Part shown: one piece after another, positions 16,686 through 27,876 of the stretch
Layout: the number at the start of each line of letters is the position of its first letter
How positions within the stretch are numbered: position 1 is the first letter of the stretch
Assembly: GCF_001436215.1 (NCBI RefSeq)
Contig: NZ_AYYP01000060.1
Coordinates: forward strand, 70,694 to 106,417
DNA length: 35,724 nucleotides
Direction: 5' to 3'
From: Ligilactobacillus agilis DSM 20509
GTDB taxonomy: Bacteria > Bacillota > Bacilli > Lactobacillales > Lactobacillaceae
Translations under genes and position numbers: made by a program
Notes under the pieces: generated by a model
Seen by the model: only the letters and a program-made list of their open reading frames with translations
Told to the model about the DNA's origin: nothing
Databases searched by the model: none

Positions 16686-18371
16686 TTGAAAGTAACAAAA
16701 ATTACGGAAACGGAATTTCGCAAGATGGTGCTAGTCAGTTCAAAAAGACTGAATAGCAACGCTGAATTTATCAACTCTTTAAACGTCTTTCCTGTGCCGG
16801 ATGGTGATACGGGGACTAATATGAACCTATCACTGGCTAGTGGGGAAAAGTATGTGTCTGAATCAACTACAAGTAATGTAGGTGAATTGGCTACGGCCTT
16901 AGCTAAGGGATTGTTGATGGGAGCCCGGGGTAACTCTGGGGTTATTCTCTCCCAAATTTTTAGAGGGTTCAGTAAGAGTACCGCTAAAAAGGAAACTCTA
17001 ACAGCTCAAGATTTAGCTGACGCTTTATCTGCTGGGGTGGAAATGGCCTACAAAGCGGTAATGAAGCCAACCGAAGGGACAATCCTAACGGTTGCAAGAA
17101 AGGCCGCAGAGGCTGCGCGCAAGTTGGTTAAGACCAGCGATGATTGCCTTGCTGTAATGCAAGCTGCTTATGAAGCGGCTGACGCAGCCTTACAAACAAC
17201 CCCTGATTTATTACCGGTTCTAAAAGAAGTTGGGGTAGTCGATTCTGGTGGTCAAGGCTTGACCTTTGTTTACCAAGGTTTCGCTGATGCCTTAAGTGGG
17301 CGTGAACGCCAAGAAAGTCACCAACCTTCTGTAGTTGAAATGGACGAAATGGTTAACGCAGAGCACCATAAGAGCGTTCAAAGTCAGCTGCATACAGAAG
17401 ATATTAAGTACGGTTACTGTACTGAAATCATGGTTCGCTTAGGAGCCGGCCGTTCGGTTGAACATGAATTTAACTACGATGATTTCTATGCTGCCCTGGC
17501 TGCCATTGGGGATTCCTTGTTAGTAATCGCTGATGATGAAATCGTTAAGGTGCACGTTCACACGGAACAACCTGGGAAGGTCTTAACCTTAGGGCAAAGT
17601 TACGGTTCCCTTATCAAGGTTAAGGTTGATAACATGCGGTTGCAACACGAAACAATTTTAGAAAAAGATGAAGAACAAGCGGCAGACGAAGTGGCAGTAA
17701 ATAAAGAATTAACCGGTGATTATGGGGTAATTGCAATTGCTTCTGGTGACGGAGTTGCCAAGCTCTTCAAGAGTCTAGGAGTTACCTATATCCTAAGTGG
17801 TGGTCAAACCATGAACCCAAGCACCCAGGATATTGTTGATGCCATTAAAGAAACCAAGGCGAAGAAAGTCTTAATTTTACCTAATAATAAAAATATCTTC
17901 ATGGCAGCCGAGCAAGCTACAGAAGTGGTTGAAGTTGCTGCTGAAGTAGTACCAACGAAGACTATTTCCCAAGGACTTTCTGCAATGCTAGGCTTTGATA
18001 AAGATGCTAGTCTAGAAGAAAATAAGGCGGCGATGTTAGCTGAATTAGACGGGGTTAAGTCTGGGCAGGTAACAATTGCTGTTCGTGATACAACGATTGA
18101 AGGTCAAGCCATCAAGAAGGATGACTATATGGGAATTGTCGACGGTCAAATTGTCGTAACTAACCCAGATAGACAAGCAGCTGCTACACAGATGATTAGC
18201 AAGATGCTAGATGAAGATAGCGAAATTGTGACAATTATCTATGGGCAAGATGGATCAGAAACAGAAGCCCAAGCGATTAAGGAAGCGGCTTTAGAGTTAG
18301 ATGAAGATATTGAAGTTGAAATTCACGCTGGTAATCAACCAGTCTACCCATACTTAATTTCAGTAGAATAA
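16686..18371 (+). CDS. fakA: Fatty acid kinase catalytic subunit (DAK-like, YloV)
   Basis: Phosphorylates fatty acids carried by FakB (DegV-family) proteins so that exogenous fatty acids enter phospholipid synthesis through PlsX and PlsY. The N-terminal DhaL-type ATP-binding domain (about 1-200) has the Mg-binding NVFPVPDGDTGTNMNLSL near residue 33 and GARGNSGVILSQ near 79. A middle domain (YGYCTEIMVRL near 242) and a C-terminal FakB-interaction region follow. At 561 residues it is full length. The TTG start follows AAGGAGGAAAG. plsX, the enzyme that shares its acyl-phosphate intermediate, is two genes downstream. Confidence 0.95.
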   Translation: MKVTKITETEFRKMVLVSSKRLNSNAEFINSLNVFPVPDGDTGTNMNLSLASGEKYVSESTTSNVGELATALAKGLLMGARGNSGVILSQIFRGFSKSTAKKETLTAQDLADALSAGVEMAYKAVMKPTEGTILTVARKAAEAARKLVKTSDDCLAVMQAAYEAADAALQTTPDLLPVLKEVGVVDSGGQGLTFVYQGFADALSGRERQESHQPSVVEMDEMVNAEHHKSVQSQLHTEDIKYGYCTEIMVRLGAGRSVEHEFNYDDFYAALAAIGDSLLVIADDEIVKVHVHTEQPGKVLTLGQSYGSLIKVKVDNMRLQHETILEKDEEQAADEVAVNKELTGDYGVIAIASGDGVAKLFKSLGVTYILSGGQTMNPSTQDIVDAIKETKAKKVLILPNNKNIFMAAEQATEVVEVAAEVVPTKTISQGLSAMLGFDKDASLEENKAAMLAELDGVKSGQVTIAVRDTTIEGQAIKKDDYMGIVDGQIVVTNPDRQAAATQMISKMLDEDSEIVTIIYGQDGSETEAQAIKEAALELDEDIEVEIHAGNQPVYPYLISVE

Positions 18372-18383
18372 TGTTACTAAACA

Positions 18384-18418
18384 GGCTGTGGTTAAAGGAA
18401 CACCCCCTTAATCACAGC
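18384..18418 (+). other. Stem-loop between fakA and recG
   Basis: CTGTGGTTAA pairs with TTAATCACAG (one G-T pair) around a loop of about 15 nt. No T-run follows, so it is not a typical intrinsic terminator. It could be an RNA processing or stability element in the operon transcript. Confidence 0.4.
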
Positions 18419-18457
18419 TTGTAGTTGATTATGGTGGTTTACAAGGGGGGCTTAGTC

Positions 18458-20500
18458 ATGCACGGACAATTAAGCGATAGTGTGGGGACTTTACGGGGAG
18501 TTGGTCCTAAGAAAGTTCAAGGTCTAAACAAGCTGGGAATTAATACGATTGCGGACTTGTTAGGCTATTATCCATTTCGCTATGATGATATTGCGGTTAA
18601 GTCCCTAGCAGAAGTAGCCGATGGTCAAAAGGTGGCCTTGAAGGGGATTGTGGCTTCAGAGCCGGTTTTAGCTCGCTTTGGTCGGGCTAAGAGTCGGATA
18701 AATTTTCGCTTCTTGGTAGAACACGATGTTATTTTGGTAACCTTTTTTAATCAACCTTACCTAAAGCAACAATTGGTTAGCGGCAAAGAGATAGTAATTT
18801 ATGGTAAGTATAATGCTAAGCGGCAAGCTTTAAGTGCAATGAAATTACTGGCTAACCAGGGGGGAAATGATTTTACCGGGGTCTATCGTGCTAGTAAGGA
18901 AATTAAGGCAACGACCATTAAGTCCTTGGTTAAAGATGCCTATGAACTATACCATGAGTCTTTACAAGACCTGGTGCCCGTGAAGTTACGGGCTAAGTAC
19001 CGCCTTGAAAGCCACCAACAAATTGTTCATGACATGCACTTTCCAGCCACAGCTAAGGCCGCAAACCTGGCCCGCCGGTCTGCTATTTTCGAAGAGTTTT
19101 TCCTTTTTCAGGCTGGAATCCAATTCATGAAAAAGTTAGCCCGTAAGGATGAAGGAATTGCCCTAAAGTATAATAATGACGAACTGCGGGCCTTTATAAA
19201 GACGTTGCCCTTTGAGTTAACCGCTGCTCAAAAACGGGTGGTAAATGAGATTTGCGCGGATATGCACCGGCCCGCTCACATGAATCGTTTGTTGCAAGGG
19301 GATGTTGGCTCTGGTAAGACAATCATTGCGGCCATTGCAATGTATGCGGCGGTGACTGCTGGTTACCAGGCAACCTTGATGGCTCCAACTGAAATCTTGG
19401 CCCAACAGCATGCAGACAAACTAGCGGACTTATTTGAACCACTGGGGGTAAACGTTGCCTTACTGACAAGTACAACCTCTAACAAGGCCAAGTTACGCCA
19501 GGAGTTGTTAGCCCACCTAGCTAAGGGAGAAATTGATATTTTAATTGGTACCCACGCCCTAATTCAAGCCGACGTTGAGTTTGCAAAGTTAGGCTTAGTG
19601 GTAACCGATGAACAGCATCGGTTTGGGGTCAACCAGCGTAAGGATTTACGCCAAAAGGGGGCTAAGCCAGATGTCTTGGCTATGACCGCCACCCCAATTC
19701 CCAGGACCCTGGCTTTGACAGCTTATGGTGAGATGGATGTTTCCATCATCGATGAATTACCTGCAGGACGAAAACCGATTAAAACTTCCTGGGTAAGAAA
19801 AAAGCAACTTAAGGAGCTGTGGGGCTTTGTTGCCCAGCAATTGGAGCTAGGCAGCCAAGCCTATGTCATTTCCCCCTTAATCGAGGAGTCTGAAGCGATT
19901 GACCTCCAAAACGCTAAGGAAGTTTATGCAAACCTGGCCCAGTTATTTAAGGACCGCTTTCGGGTGGGAATATTACATGGGCAGATGAAGGCGGCGGAAA
20001 AAGAAGCAATCATGGCTGCTTTTAAGAAGCATGAGCTCGATTTACTGGTCTCGACAACCGTAATCGAAGTCGGTGTTGACGTCCCTAATGCTACGGTCAT
20101 GGTTATTTTAGACGCAGATCGCTTTGGGCTAGCCCAACTCCACCAATTACGGGGCCGGGTAGGGCGGGGGTCTAAGGCCTCCTACTGTTTATTGGTTGCC
20201 GACCCTAAGACTGATTATGGTAAAGCCAGGATGGAGACGATGGTTCAAACCAACGATGGTTTTATAATTGCCCAAAAGGACTTAGAACTACGGGGACCCG
20301 GGGATGTTTTGGGCTCTAAACAAGCCGGGATTCCTGATTTCCGGGTGGGAGACCCCATCGCGGATTTAAAGATTTTACAGATAGCTCAAATGGAGGCCCA
20401 GCAGGTGCTTGCTGCCCCCGACTTTTTAACTAACCCTGAAAATGCTGGGTTGATTCAGTATCTTCACCAAAAAGTTGGTCAGGGTCAAAAGTTTGATTAG
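18458..20500 (+). CDS. recG: ATP-dependent DNA helicase RecG
   Basis: Reverses stalled replication forks and processes Holliday junctions. The N-terminal wedge/OB domain spans about 1-230. Helicase motifs are [12 protein letters not shown] near residue 282, TDEQHRFGV near 384, [11 protein letters not shown] near 411, and [10 protein letters not shown] near 563. ATG 18458 sits seven bases after AGGGGGG and gives 680 residues, the usual length; an in-frame TTG at 18425 would add 11 residues with no ribosome binding site. Confidence 0.97.
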   Translation: MHGQLSDSVGTLRGVGPKKVQGLNKLGINTIADLLGYYPFRYDDIAVKSLAEVADGQKVALKGIVASEPVLARFGRAKSRINFRFLVEHDVILVTFFNQPYLKQQLVSGKEIVIYGKYNAKRQALSAMKLLANQGGNDFTGVYRASKEIKATTIKSLVKDAYELYHESLQDLVPVKLRAKYRLESHQQIVHDMHFPATAKAANLARRSAIFEEFFLFQAGIQFMKKLARKDEGIALKYNNDELRAFIKTLPFELTAAQKRVVNEICADMHRPAHMNRLLQGDVGSGKTIIAAIAMYAAVTAGYQATLMAPTEILAQQHADKLADLFEPLGVNVALLTSTTSNKAKLRQELLAHLAKGEIDILIGTHALIQADVEFAKLGLVVTDEQHRFGVNQRKDLRQKGAKPDVLAMTATPIPRTLALTAYGEMDVSIIDELPAGRKPIKTSWVRKKQLKELWGFVAQQLELGSQAYVISPLIEESEAIDLQNAKEVYANLAQLFKDRFRVGILHGQMKAAEKEAIMAAFKKHELDLLVSTTVIEVGVDVPNATVMVILDADRFGLAQLHQLRGRVGRGSKASYCLLVADPKTDYGKARMETMVQTNDGFIIAQKDLELRGPGDVLGSKQAGIPDFRVGDPIADLKILQIAQMEAQQVLAAPDFLTNPENAGLIQYLHQKVGQGQKFD

Positions 20501-20514
20501 GAAGGATGATTTTA

Positions 20515-21540
20515 GTGAAAATTGCAGTGGATGCAATGGGAGGAGACAATGCTCCTAAGACGGTAGTTGAGGGGGTTTTACGTGCGCGCGACGAATTTGC
20601 AGATTTAGAATTTTGCTTGTACGGTGATGAGCAGCAAGTAAAGCCGCTGATTGATAACATGGAAAGAATTGAAATCATTCATACGAGTGAAGTCATCGAT
20701 ATGAACGACGAACCAGTTAAGGCAATTAGACGCAAGAAGGATTCTTCAATGGTTCAAGCTGCGCAAGCTGTCAAAGAAAACAAGGCAGACGCCCTCTTTT
20801 CTTGTGGCAATACGGGGGCCTTACTTACAGCGGGCTTGTTGATTGTTGGCCGGGTTAAAGGTGTTAGTCGGCCTGGATTGTTATCAACCCTTCCCGTCCT
20901 AAATGCCACTAGTGGCGACGGTCGCTTTAACCTTCTAGATAGTGGGGCTAATGCGGATGGTAAACCTGAACAACTTTACCAGTATGCATTATTAGGAAAA
21001 TATTACGCCCAAAACGTACGGGGGTTAGCTAACCCAAGAATTGGGCTACTAAATAACGGAACCGAACCACACAAGGGTAGTAAGTTAACCCTTGAAGCTC
21101 ACCAACTAATTGCAGCCGATGACAGCATCAACTTTGTTGGTAACGTCGAAGCCCGGGACTTATTGACAGGGGTTTGTGATGTGGTGGTTGCCGATGGCTT
21201 CACGGGTAACGCGGTCTTAAAGGCGATTGAAGGGACAGCGTCTGCAACTTTACACTTACTAAAAGATGCGATTATGGCTGCTGGTGTTTCAGGTAAATTG
21301 GGGGCCTTGATGTTAAAGCCGGTCTTCAAAGAATTAAAGGGTAAACTTGACCAATCCCAGTACGGGGGCGCAGTCTTGTTAGGGGCTAAAGCTCCGGTAG
21401 TTAAGGCGCACGGTGCTAGCGATGCTAAGACCGTTTACTATACCTTGAAACAAATTAGAGAAATTGTTGCTGGACAAGTAGTGGAGAAGTTCAGTGCTTA
21501 CTTGGAACAACAGCGCAGTGAGCAAACCGAAAATAACTAG
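20515..21540 (+). CDS. plsX: Phosphate acyltransferase PlsX
   Basis: Converts acyl-ACP to acyl-phosphate, the donor for PlsY in phospholipid synthesis. Family landmarks are [13 protein letters not shown] at the start, [15 protein letters not shown] near 95, GTEPHKGS near 182 and [17 protein letters not shown] near 223. The GTG at 20515 is nine bases from GGAAGG; ATG 20506 is in frame but touches the ribosome binding site. 341 residues, full length. recG is only 14 bp upstream, and acpP, its substrate carrier, follows. Confidence 0.96.
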   Translation: MKIAVDAMGGDNAPKTVVEGVLRARDEFADLEFCLYGDEQQVKPLIDNMERIEIIHTSEVIDMNDEPVKAIRRKKDSSMVQAAQAVKENKADALFSCGNTGALLTAGLLIVGRVKGVSRPGLLSTLPVLNATSGDGRFNLLDSGANADGKPEQLYQYALLGKYYAQNVRGLANPRIGLLNNGTEPHKGSKLTLEAHQLIAADDSINFVGNVEARDLLTGVCDVVVADGFTGNAVLKAIEGTASATLHLLKDAIMAAGVSGKLGALMLKPVFKELKGKLDQSQYGGAVLLGAKAPVVKAHGASDAKTVYYTLKQIREIVAGQVVEKFSAYLEQQRSEQTENN

Positions 21541-21636
21541 ACTTTTTTTCTTAAAGTAGTTACAATGTTTTTGCTGAGTCCTTTTGAAAAAGGTTAGTTT
21601 TTAAGTGATAAATAGATGTAGAGGAGATATACGGCT

Positions 21637-21876
21637 ATGACAGAAGAAGAAATTTTTGCTAAGATTGCCAAAATCATTGCGGAGCGTTTTGAGTTGCCGG
21701 AAGATAAGGTCACTAACGACTTGAACTTCCAAAACGATTTAAATGCCGATTCAATCGATATTGTTGAGTTTGTCTTGGAATTAGAAGATGCCTTTGGGGC
21801 TGAAATTTCAGATGAAGATGCCGAACAAATCGCAACTGTTGGTGACGCTGTTAAGTTTATTGCAGCACGCCAATAA
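21637..21876 (+). CDS. acpP: Acyl carrier protein
   Basis: A 79-residue acidic helical protein carrying the growing acyl chain on 4'-phosphopantetheine. The attachment serine is in [17 protein letters not shown] (residue 37, DSI motif; DSL is commoner). AGAGGAG precedes the ATG. A 96-bp gap after plsX contains a short CCTTT/AAAGG hairpin and possibly a weak promoter. It is followed by a terminator. Confidence 0.97.
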   Translation: MTEEEIFAKIAKIIAERFELPEDKVTNDLNFQNDLNADSIDIVEFVLELEDAFGAEISDEDAEQIATVGDAVKFIAARQ

Positions 21877-21884
21877 AATAAGAG

Positions 21885-21918
21885 GAGTGGGACAGGAAAG
21901 CTTGTTACCACTCTTTTT
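21885..21918 (+). terminator. Terminator after acpP
   Basis: GAGTGG (21885-21890) pairs with CCACTC (21908-21913) and is followed by five T. The stem is short and the loop long. The left side contains GAGTGGGACAG, a word I recall in many lactic acid bacterial terminators. Confidence 0.6.
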
Positions 21919-22005
21919 ATTTGGCCTAACTTTCTAGCAATTTTAGTGCGGATAAGGTAATATTGATAGTGACTATGTAGATAAAATTTCAGAGGAGACA
22001 TCAAT

Positions 22006-22698
22006 TTGATAATTGGATTAGCTAAAATGTTACACGATAATTTTCAAATAGACATTAAAAATTATGCCTTATTTGATGAAGCGTTTACACACGCTTCTTA
22101 CGTGAATGAACACCCAAAAGAAAATTTAAAGTATTACGAGCGGATTGAATTTTTAGGTGACGCCGTAATGCAATTATGCGTATCAGAATACCTATTTAAG
22201 CGTTACCCTAACTTACCTGAAGGCAAACTCTCCCGCTTGCGGGCGGCAATGGTTTGTGAAGACAGCTTCAGCAAGTTTGCTAAGGAATGTCACTTTGATG
22301 AATATATTCGCCTAGGTAAGGGTGAAGAAAAGGCGAACGCTAGGAATAGACCATCGCTACTTTGCGATATTTTCGAGGCCTTTATTGGGGCTTTATATCT
22401 AGACCAAGGGAAAGAAACGGTTGTTAGCTTTATAAGCAAGGTTATTTTCCCTAAACTTGATATGGGCTGGTTTGATCACTTCTTAGACCACAAAACCGAA
22501 TTGCAAGAGTTATTACAGCAAGATGGTGATTGTGAGATTGAATACCAGGTGTTGGCAGAAAAGGGACCGGATAATGCCAAGCAGTACTACGTGGCGGTAC
22601 TTGCTAACCAAAAAGAACTCGGACGTGGTACGGGGCATACTAAGAAGGCGGCTGAACAGGCGGCGGCTAACCAAGCCTTGAAGGAATTAAGAGGCTAA
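22006..22698 (+). CDS. rnc: Ribonuclease III
   Basis: A double-stranded RNA endonuclease for rRNA and mRNA processing. The catalytic domain shows ERIEFLGDAVMQL near residue 45 and the second acidic cluster in CDIFEAFIGALYLD near 119. The double-stranded RNA-binding domain (about 160-228) ends GRGTGHTKKAAEQAAANQAL. The TTG start follows AGAGGAGA with good spacing. 230 residues, full length. It is followed 13 bp later by smc, the conserved Firmicutes order. Confidence 0.98.
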   Translation: MIIGLAKMLHDNFQIDIKNYALFDEAFTHASYVNEHPKENLKYYERIEFLGDAVMQLCVSEYLFKRYPNLPEGKLSRLRAAMVCEDSFSKFAKECHFDEYIRLGKGEEKANARNRPSLLCDIFEAFIGALYLDQGKETVVSFISKVIFPKLDMGWFDHFLDHKTELQELLQQDGDCEIEYQVLAEKGPDNAKQYYVAVLANQKELGRGTGHTKKAAEQAAANQALKELRG

Positions 22699-22711
22699 AG
22701 GGGGAGAACTT

Positions 22712-25700
22712 TTGAAGTTAAAGGCATTGACTTTAAATGGGTTCAAATCGTTTGCCGATAAAACTAAGATTGAATTTCAGCCCGGGATGACGGGCATTGT
22801 TGGCCCTAACGGTAGTGGTAAGAGTAACATTATCGAGGCCTTACGCTGGGTCTTAGGTGAGCAATCGGTCAAAAGCTTACGGGGTGGTAAGATGCCCGAC
22901 GTGATTTTTGCCGGCTCCCAAACACGCGCCCCACTTAATCGAGCTGAAGTAGTGATTGAACTTGACAATAGTGACGGCTTTTTAAAACAACAGCCACCGG
23001 AATTGGTGATTACCCGGAGGATTTATCGCAATGGCGAGAGCGAATTCTTAATTAACCAAAAGAAGGTCCGCTTACGCGAGATCGTTGATTTATTTATGGA
23101 CACTGGGTTAGGCCGGGAATCATTTTCTATTATTTCTCAAGGCCGGGTGGAAGCTATCTTTAATAGTAAGCCACTCGAACGGCGGGTCTTGATTGAAGAA
23201 GTTGCTGGAGTCTTAAAGTATAAAAAAGAAAAGCACCGGGCCCAAAAGGAATTAGAAGAAACAACCGGTCATCTAAACCGGGTGGCAGACATCATTACAG
23301 AACTCTACCAACAAAAACAACCATTAGAAGAACAAGCAAGTATTGCGCGGGACTACCTTGAACAAAAAAAGCAGTACGATTATTTTGATTTAAATAACCT
23401 CGTCTTAGAAATTAAGGCTAAGAGTCAGAAGCGAGCGGAAATTCAAGCGGAACTGGCTAAGATTAAGGACTTAGTGGCTAAGCACAGTCAAAGTGCTAGC
23501 AAGCAAGAACAATTAACAGCCAATTTGCACCAGCAACAGCAGCAGTTAGAGGCTAAATTAGACGCGGCCCAAGAAAGGTTGGTAGAACTGACCAAGCAAA
23601 AGGGTTATCTAAGTGGGGAAGAAAAGGTCTCTAAGCAAACCCGCGAGTACCAGGAGCTACAAAGAAAAGATACTAGTGACCGGTTAGAAGTCGATCAAAA
23701 GAATTTACGCGAGTTAAAGGAGCAAGAGGCCAAATTAGAGGAACAACTGGCTCAAGTCCAGGCCCAAAAGGCAGACTACCAGGCTAAAATTGACCGATTA
23801 ACCGCGGACGCCAATATTGACGAAGCAACTTTAAACGAACAAGTTGAAAAACTCAGACAGGAACTGTTTGAAAAATCCCAGGAACAGTCTGCCTTACAAA
23901 GTCAGCACGCCTATTTAAAACGTGAAAGTGAGCACTCACAATCACTAACGGCGTCAGCTTTAGCCAAGCACAAGGAGTTAGAGGCTGCCTATCAAGCAGC
24001 CAAAGAAAAAAAGCACCAGGCTAAAGCCGATTTACTAGCAGCTAAGGAGACGGTAGCCCAATTAAATCAACGGCAAGCTGAGTTAACTAGCGAGGTAAGT
24101 AAATACCAATTACGCTATGATAATCAAAAGGAACGTTGGTATGAAGCCAGCGATATTTTAAAGCAAGCTCAAACTAGGTACGAGACCTTAAAAAATGTTG
24201 CTACCAGTTATGACGGTTACTACCAAGGGGTTAAGCAGGTCTTACAGGCCAAAGGTAAGTTAGCTGGGGTGATTGGGGCGGTTGCCGAAATTATCACGGT
24301 TCCCCCAGAATTTAGTCAGGCTTTAGAGGCCGTCTTAGCCGGGCAGTTGCAAAATGTGGTGGTAACGACGGATGAAGCTGCTAAGCAAGCCATCAATTAT
24401 TTGCGGGCTAATAAGTTAGGCCGAGCCACCTTTTTACCGCGAAATACGGTGAAAAGACGGGCACTTACCACCAAGCAAAGACAAATTTTAGCTAGCCAAC
24501 AAGGGATAGTCGGGGTGGCGTCGGAGTTAGTGACGGTTAATGCGGCTGACCAACCAATTTTGGATTACCTCTTAGGGACGACCGTGGTGGTTAAAAGTTT
24601 AGCGGAGGCTACGGTTGTTGCCCGGGCCTTAAACCATAGCCTAAGAATTGTTACGTTGGCAGGCGATATTGTTAATGCGGGCGGTTCAATGAGTGGGGGG
24701 GCTAACCAGCAAAGAAAAATTGGCTTGTTAGAACAAAAGCAGCAATTAGAAAAGCTGGCTGCCAATATAGACTTAATGAAGTCTAAGCTAGCTACGGTTG
24801 AACTAGAGGGCAATGAGGCTAAACAGCAGCTTACGGCTAGTAAGCAAGCAGTGCAACAACTTGCCCCTAAGCTGCAGGCGGCCCAAACGAAGTTGCAACA
24901 ATGTCAACAGCAGTTTGATATTAGTCAAGTTGAACTAAGTCACCAAGAGCAGCAATTAAGAGCAGAAGCGACTAGCCAAGAGGAACAAACTAAGGCCAAT
25001 ATGCGAGCCCAGACCGAGTTAAAAGAAGTGGTTGCTAAGTTAGACCAGTTAGAACAAGCTATCGCTCAACTCAAAGAGCAGTTGGCCTATAAGCAAGAAT
25101 TTTTAAATGATACTCGGACTAGCCAAGCTAAAAACCAACAAAAGCTAACTAGGCTTAAGCAAGAACTAGCTGTGGTGGAAGAACGCTTGCAGTCTGTGAA
25201 GTTGCAGGCAAATGAAGTGGCTAACCAGATTAAACGTCTAAGTGAAAACATCGCTAAGGCTAAGGAACGGTTAGCAATTCTTAAACAAGAACAAGAATTG
25301 CGCCACGGTCAGGTTGAAGACTTAGCAGATAAGCAAGCCAAGGTTAAACAAGAGCATGCCCAGTTAGAACAAACCGTGGCAAAAATGATTGAACAAAGAA
25401 AGACCTTGCATGCTCAGGTAGCCCAAGCCGAAGAACAGTTAAAACGAGCTAGCGAATTAAAGGCGGCGGCTTATGATGAACAAAGTGAAAAAGCACGACA
25501 GGATAGTAAGTTAGAAGCTCAGTTGGATGGGTTATTAACCGACTTAGCAGACCGCCACGAACTTTCTTACGAGGCTGCGTCTAAGCTAGAGAATTTAGAA
25601 ACTGACATTGACTATGTCAAGCGCCGCTTGAAGCTATTACAGTTGGGGTTAGATGAATTAGGTGACGTTAATTTAGGGGCTATTTCGGAATTTGACCGGG

Positions 25701-26260
25701 TTAACGAGCGCTATGAATTTTTGGCTAAGCAACAAGACGACCTCTTGGCTGCTAAGGCTCAACTAGAAAAGAGTATGCAGGAAATGGATGGCGAAGTTAA
25801 GCGCCGCTTCAAGCAAACCTTTGAAGAGGTGGCTCAGGCCTTTGAAGAAATTTTCCCTGCCATCTTTGGTGGGGGCCGGGCTAAGCTTAGCCTAACAGAT
25901 AGTGATTTACTGACGACTGGGGTAGAAATTATGGCTCAACCACCAGGCAAGAAGTTTCAAACTCTAACCTTGTTGTCCGGGGGAGAAAAAGCTTTGACTG
26001 CGATTGCCCTATTATTTGCTATCCTCAAAGTTAGACCGGTACCGTTTGTGGTTTTAGATGAGGCGGAAGCAGCTTTAGATGACGCTAACGTCGTGAGATA
26101 TTCGCAGTACCTACAGAATTTTGAAGGAAAAACCCAGTTTATTGTGATTACCCACCGTAAGGGAACGATGATGAACGCTGATATCTTGTATGGGGTAACC
26201 ATGCAAGAATCAGGAGTGTCTAAGATGGTTTCGGTCTCTTTGGCACAATTAGAGCAGTAA
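22712..26260 (+). CDS. smc: Chromosome segregation protein SMC
   Basis: The ATPase of the Smc-ScpAB condensin that compacts and separates sister chromosomes. The head is split: Walker [10 protein letters not shown] near residue 32, ABC signature [14 protein letters not shown] near 1088, Walker [14 protein letters not shown] near 1112. Two long antiparallel coiled coils (about 170-500 and 670-1010), very rich in Q, K, E and A, flank the hinge (about 510-660), which has [16 protein letters not shown] and AGGSMSGGA. At 1182 residues it is full length. The TTG start follows GGGGGAG. ftsY begins 12 bp after the stop. Confidence 0.98.
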   Translation: MKLKALTLNGFKSFADKTKIEFQPGMTGIVGPNGSGKSNIIEALRWVLGEQSVKSLRGGKMPDVIFAGSQTRAPLNRAEVVIELDNSDGFLKQQPPELVITRRIYRNGESEFLINQKKVRLREIVDLFMDTGLGRESFSIISQGRVEAIFNSKPLERRVLIEEVAGVLKYKKEKHRAQKELEETTGHLNRVADIITELYQQKQPLEEQASIARDYLEQKKQYDYFDLNNLVLEIKAKSQKRAEIQAELAKIKDLVAKHSQSASKQEQLTANLHQQQQQLEAKLDAAQERLVELTKQKGYLSGEEKVSKQTREYQELQRKDTSDRLEVDQKNLRELKEQEAKLEEQLAQVQAQKADYQAKIDRLTADANIDEATLNEQVEKLRQELFEKSQEQSALQSQHAYLKRESEHSQSLTASALAKHKELEAAYQAAKEKKHQAKADLLAAKETVAQLNQRQAELTSEVSKYQLRYDNQKERWYEASDILKQAQTRYETLKNVATSYDGYYQGVKQVLQAKGKLAGVIGAVAEIITVPPEFSQALEAVLAGQLQNVVVTTDEAAKQAINYLRANKLGRATFLPRNTVKRRALTTKQRQILASQQGIVGVASELVTVNAADQPILDYLLGTTVVVKSLAEATVVARALNHSLRIVTLAGDIVNAGGSMSGGANQQRKIGLLEQKQQLEKLAANIDLMKSKLATVELEGNEAKQQLTASKQAVQQLAPKLQAAQTKLQQCQQQFDISQVELSHQEQQLRAEATSQEEQTKANMRAQTELKEVVAKLDQLEQAIAQLKEQLAYKQEFLNDTRTSQAKNQQKLTRLKQELAVVEERLQSVKLQANEVANQIKRLSENIAKAKERLAILKQEQELRHGQVEDLADKQAKVKQEHAQLEQTVAKMIEQRKTLHAQVAQAEEQLKRASELKAAAYDEQSEKARQDSKLEAQLDGLLTDLADRHELSYEAASKLENLETDIDYVKRRLKLLQLGLDELGDVNLGAISEFDRVNERYEFLAKQQDDLLAAKAQLEKSMQEMDGEVKRRFKQTFEEVAQAFEEIFPAIFGGGRAKLSLTDSDLLTTGVEIMAQPPGKKFQTLTLLSGGEKALTAIALLFAILKVRPVPFVVLDEAEAALDDANVVRYSQYLQNFEGKTQFIVITHRKGTMMNADILYGVTMQESGVSKMVSVSLAQLEQ

Positions 26261-26272
26261 GGAGGAATTTTA

Positions 26273-27511
26273 ATGGGATTATTTGATAAGCTAAAGCGCG
26301 CCTTTGGGGGCGGACAAGCAGAAGCAAAACCTGAGTCAGAAGAAAAAGTTGCGGCAGAAAATCCGGCCCCACAGGCAGAAGTTGAGTCCACCCCAGCTGC
26401 AGTTGAGCCGGCACTAGAGGAAAAAACAAAAGCAGACCAAGCTGAAGTAAACCAAGAAAGCGTTGAGACTGAATCTAAACTAGAAGTTGAAGTAGCAGCG
26501 CCGACCCCGGTTCAACCAGCTGCAGTTGAGGAAAAAGTAGCACCAAAGCCAGCAAAAGAAGTGGCTGTTAATGAAGAAACTAAGCGCTATGAGCGGGGCT
26601 TGGCCAAGAGTCGTAAGGGCTTTGGGGCCAAGATTAACGCCTTGTTGGCTAACTTCAGGTCAGTTGACGAGGATTTCTTCGAAGAATTAGAGGAAACCTT
26701 AATTGAAGCCGATGTCGGCTTTGAAACGGCCATGAAGATTAGTGACCAACTCCGTGATGAAGTTAAGTTTCAAAACGCCAAGAAAAAAGCAGATGTTTCC
26801 GATGTAATTGTTGAAAAATTGGTCGACCTCTATGAAGCGGAAGGCGAAAATGAAGATAACCAACTTCACTTTGCCACTCAAGGGCCAACCGTCTTTTTAT
26901 TCGTTGGTGTTAACGGAGTAGGGAAGACCACCACGATTGGTAAGTTAGCGCACCGCTACCAAGCAGCGGGTAAAAAGGTGTTGATGGCAGCTGCCGATAC
27001 CTTTAGGGCCGGTGCGATTGAACAGCTGGTTGAATGGGGCAAGCGCGTTGATGTAGAAGTTGTTCGCAAACCTGAAAAAAGTGATCCAGCCGCGGTGGTC
27101 TTTGAAGCCGTCAAGAAGGCTAAGGAAGAAGATTATGACCTCTTATTAGTCGATACGGCCGGCCGTTTGCAAAATAAGGTTAACTTAATGAATGAGTTGG
27201 AGAAAATCCAGCGGGTAATTACGCGGGAACTACCTGACGCTCCCCATGAAGTCTTGCTGGCTTTAGACGCAACCACTGGCCAAAATGCTTTGACCCAAGC
27301 TAAGCAATTTGGAGAAGTAACCAAGGTGAGCGGGATCGTGCTGACCAAGTTGGATGGAACTGCGCGGGGGGGAATTGTGCTGGCAATCAGAAACGAACTC
27401 CACCTGCCGGTTAAGCTAGTGGGACTGGGTGAACAGATGGATGATTTGCGCGACTTTAACCCAGAAGAATTTGTCTACGGCTTGTTCAAGGACTTAATTG
27501 CGCAACGTTAG
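26273..27511 (+). CDS. ftsY: Signal recognition particle receptor FtsY
   Basis: The membrane-associated GTPase that receives SRP-ribosome complexes at the Sec translocon. A low-complexity acidic A domain rich in Glu, Ala, Val and Pro fills about residues 12-105. The N domain four-helix bundle follows (about 110-200). The G domain has GVNGVGKTTTIGKLA near 212, the DTFRAGA block near 243, DTAGRLQNK near 298 and TKLDGTARGG near 360. GGAGG precedes the ATG. It belongs to one cluster with ylxM and ffh, so receptor and SRP GTPase are made together. Confidence 0.98.
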   Translation: MGLFDKLKRAFGGGQAEAKPESEEKVAAENPAPQAEVESTPAAVEPALEEKTKADQAEVNQESVETESKLEVEVAAPTPVQPAAVEEKVAPKPAKEVAVNEETKRYERGLAKSRKGFGAKINALLANFRSVDEDFFEELEETLIEADVGFETAMKISDQLRDEVKFQNAKKKADVSDVIVEKLVDLYEAEGENEDNQLHFATQGPTVFLFVGVNGVGKTTTIGKLAHRYQAAGKKVLMAAADTFRAGAIEQLVEWGKRVDVEVVRKPEKSDPAAVVFEAVKKAKEEDYDLLLVDTAGRLQNKVNLMNELEKIQRVITRELPDAPHEVLLALDATTGQNALTQAKQFGEVTKVSGIVLTKLDGTARGGIVLAIRNELHLPVKLVGLGEQMDDLRDFNPEEFVYGLFKDLIAQR

Positions 27512-27520
27512 GGTGAGTAG

Positions 27521-27859
27521 ATGGCGATTGAAAAAACAAATAGAATTAATGCTTTGTTTGAATTTTATGAACCGCTACTGACTAAAAAGCAAATGACCTA
27601 TATTGAACTTTATTATCGTGATGATTATTCGCTAGGAGAAATTGCTGAAAACTATCAGGTCTCTCGCCAAGCCGTTTACGATAATATTAAGCGGACCGAA
27701 AAAATTTTGGAAGAATACGAGGATAAATTACACCTGTATGCCCACTTCCAAAAAGAAGTCGCCCAAACGGATCGGTTACTTGCCTATGTTAGTGAAAATT
27801 ATCCCCAAGACAAGCAGTTAATGGCATTAGTTAGACAGTTAGAAAAACTAGAAGAGTAA
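27521..27859 (+). CDS. ylxM: YlxM, SRP-associated helix-turn-helix protein
   Basis: A 112-residue member of the UPF0122 family. It has a sigma-factor-like helix-turn-helix ([20 protein letters not shown], then [18 protein letters not shown], about residues 22-66) and a helical tail. In streptococci YlxM binds Ffh and small cytoplasmic RNA and modulates SRP GTPase cycling. It lies between ftsY (9-bp gap) and ffh (17-bp gap), the expected place. Confidence 0.95.
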   Translation: MAIEKTNRINALFEFYEPLLTKKQMTYIELYYRDDYSLGEIAENYQVSRQAVYDNIKRTEKILEEYEDKLHLYAHFQKEVAQTDRLLAYVSENYPQDKQLMALVRQLEKLEE

Positions 27860-27876
27860 AAGGATGGTGCGCATTT

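Noticed and set aside
21566-21598. A ten-codon frame before acpP (MFLLSPFEKG).
   Set aside because: No ribosome binding site and too short to distinguish from chance.
25957-26429. Antisense open frames opposite smc and ftsY, and similar ones opposite other genes.
   Set aside because: They lie wholly opposite strong conserved genes, have no ribosome binding sites and give low-complexity translations; they are codon-usage shadows.
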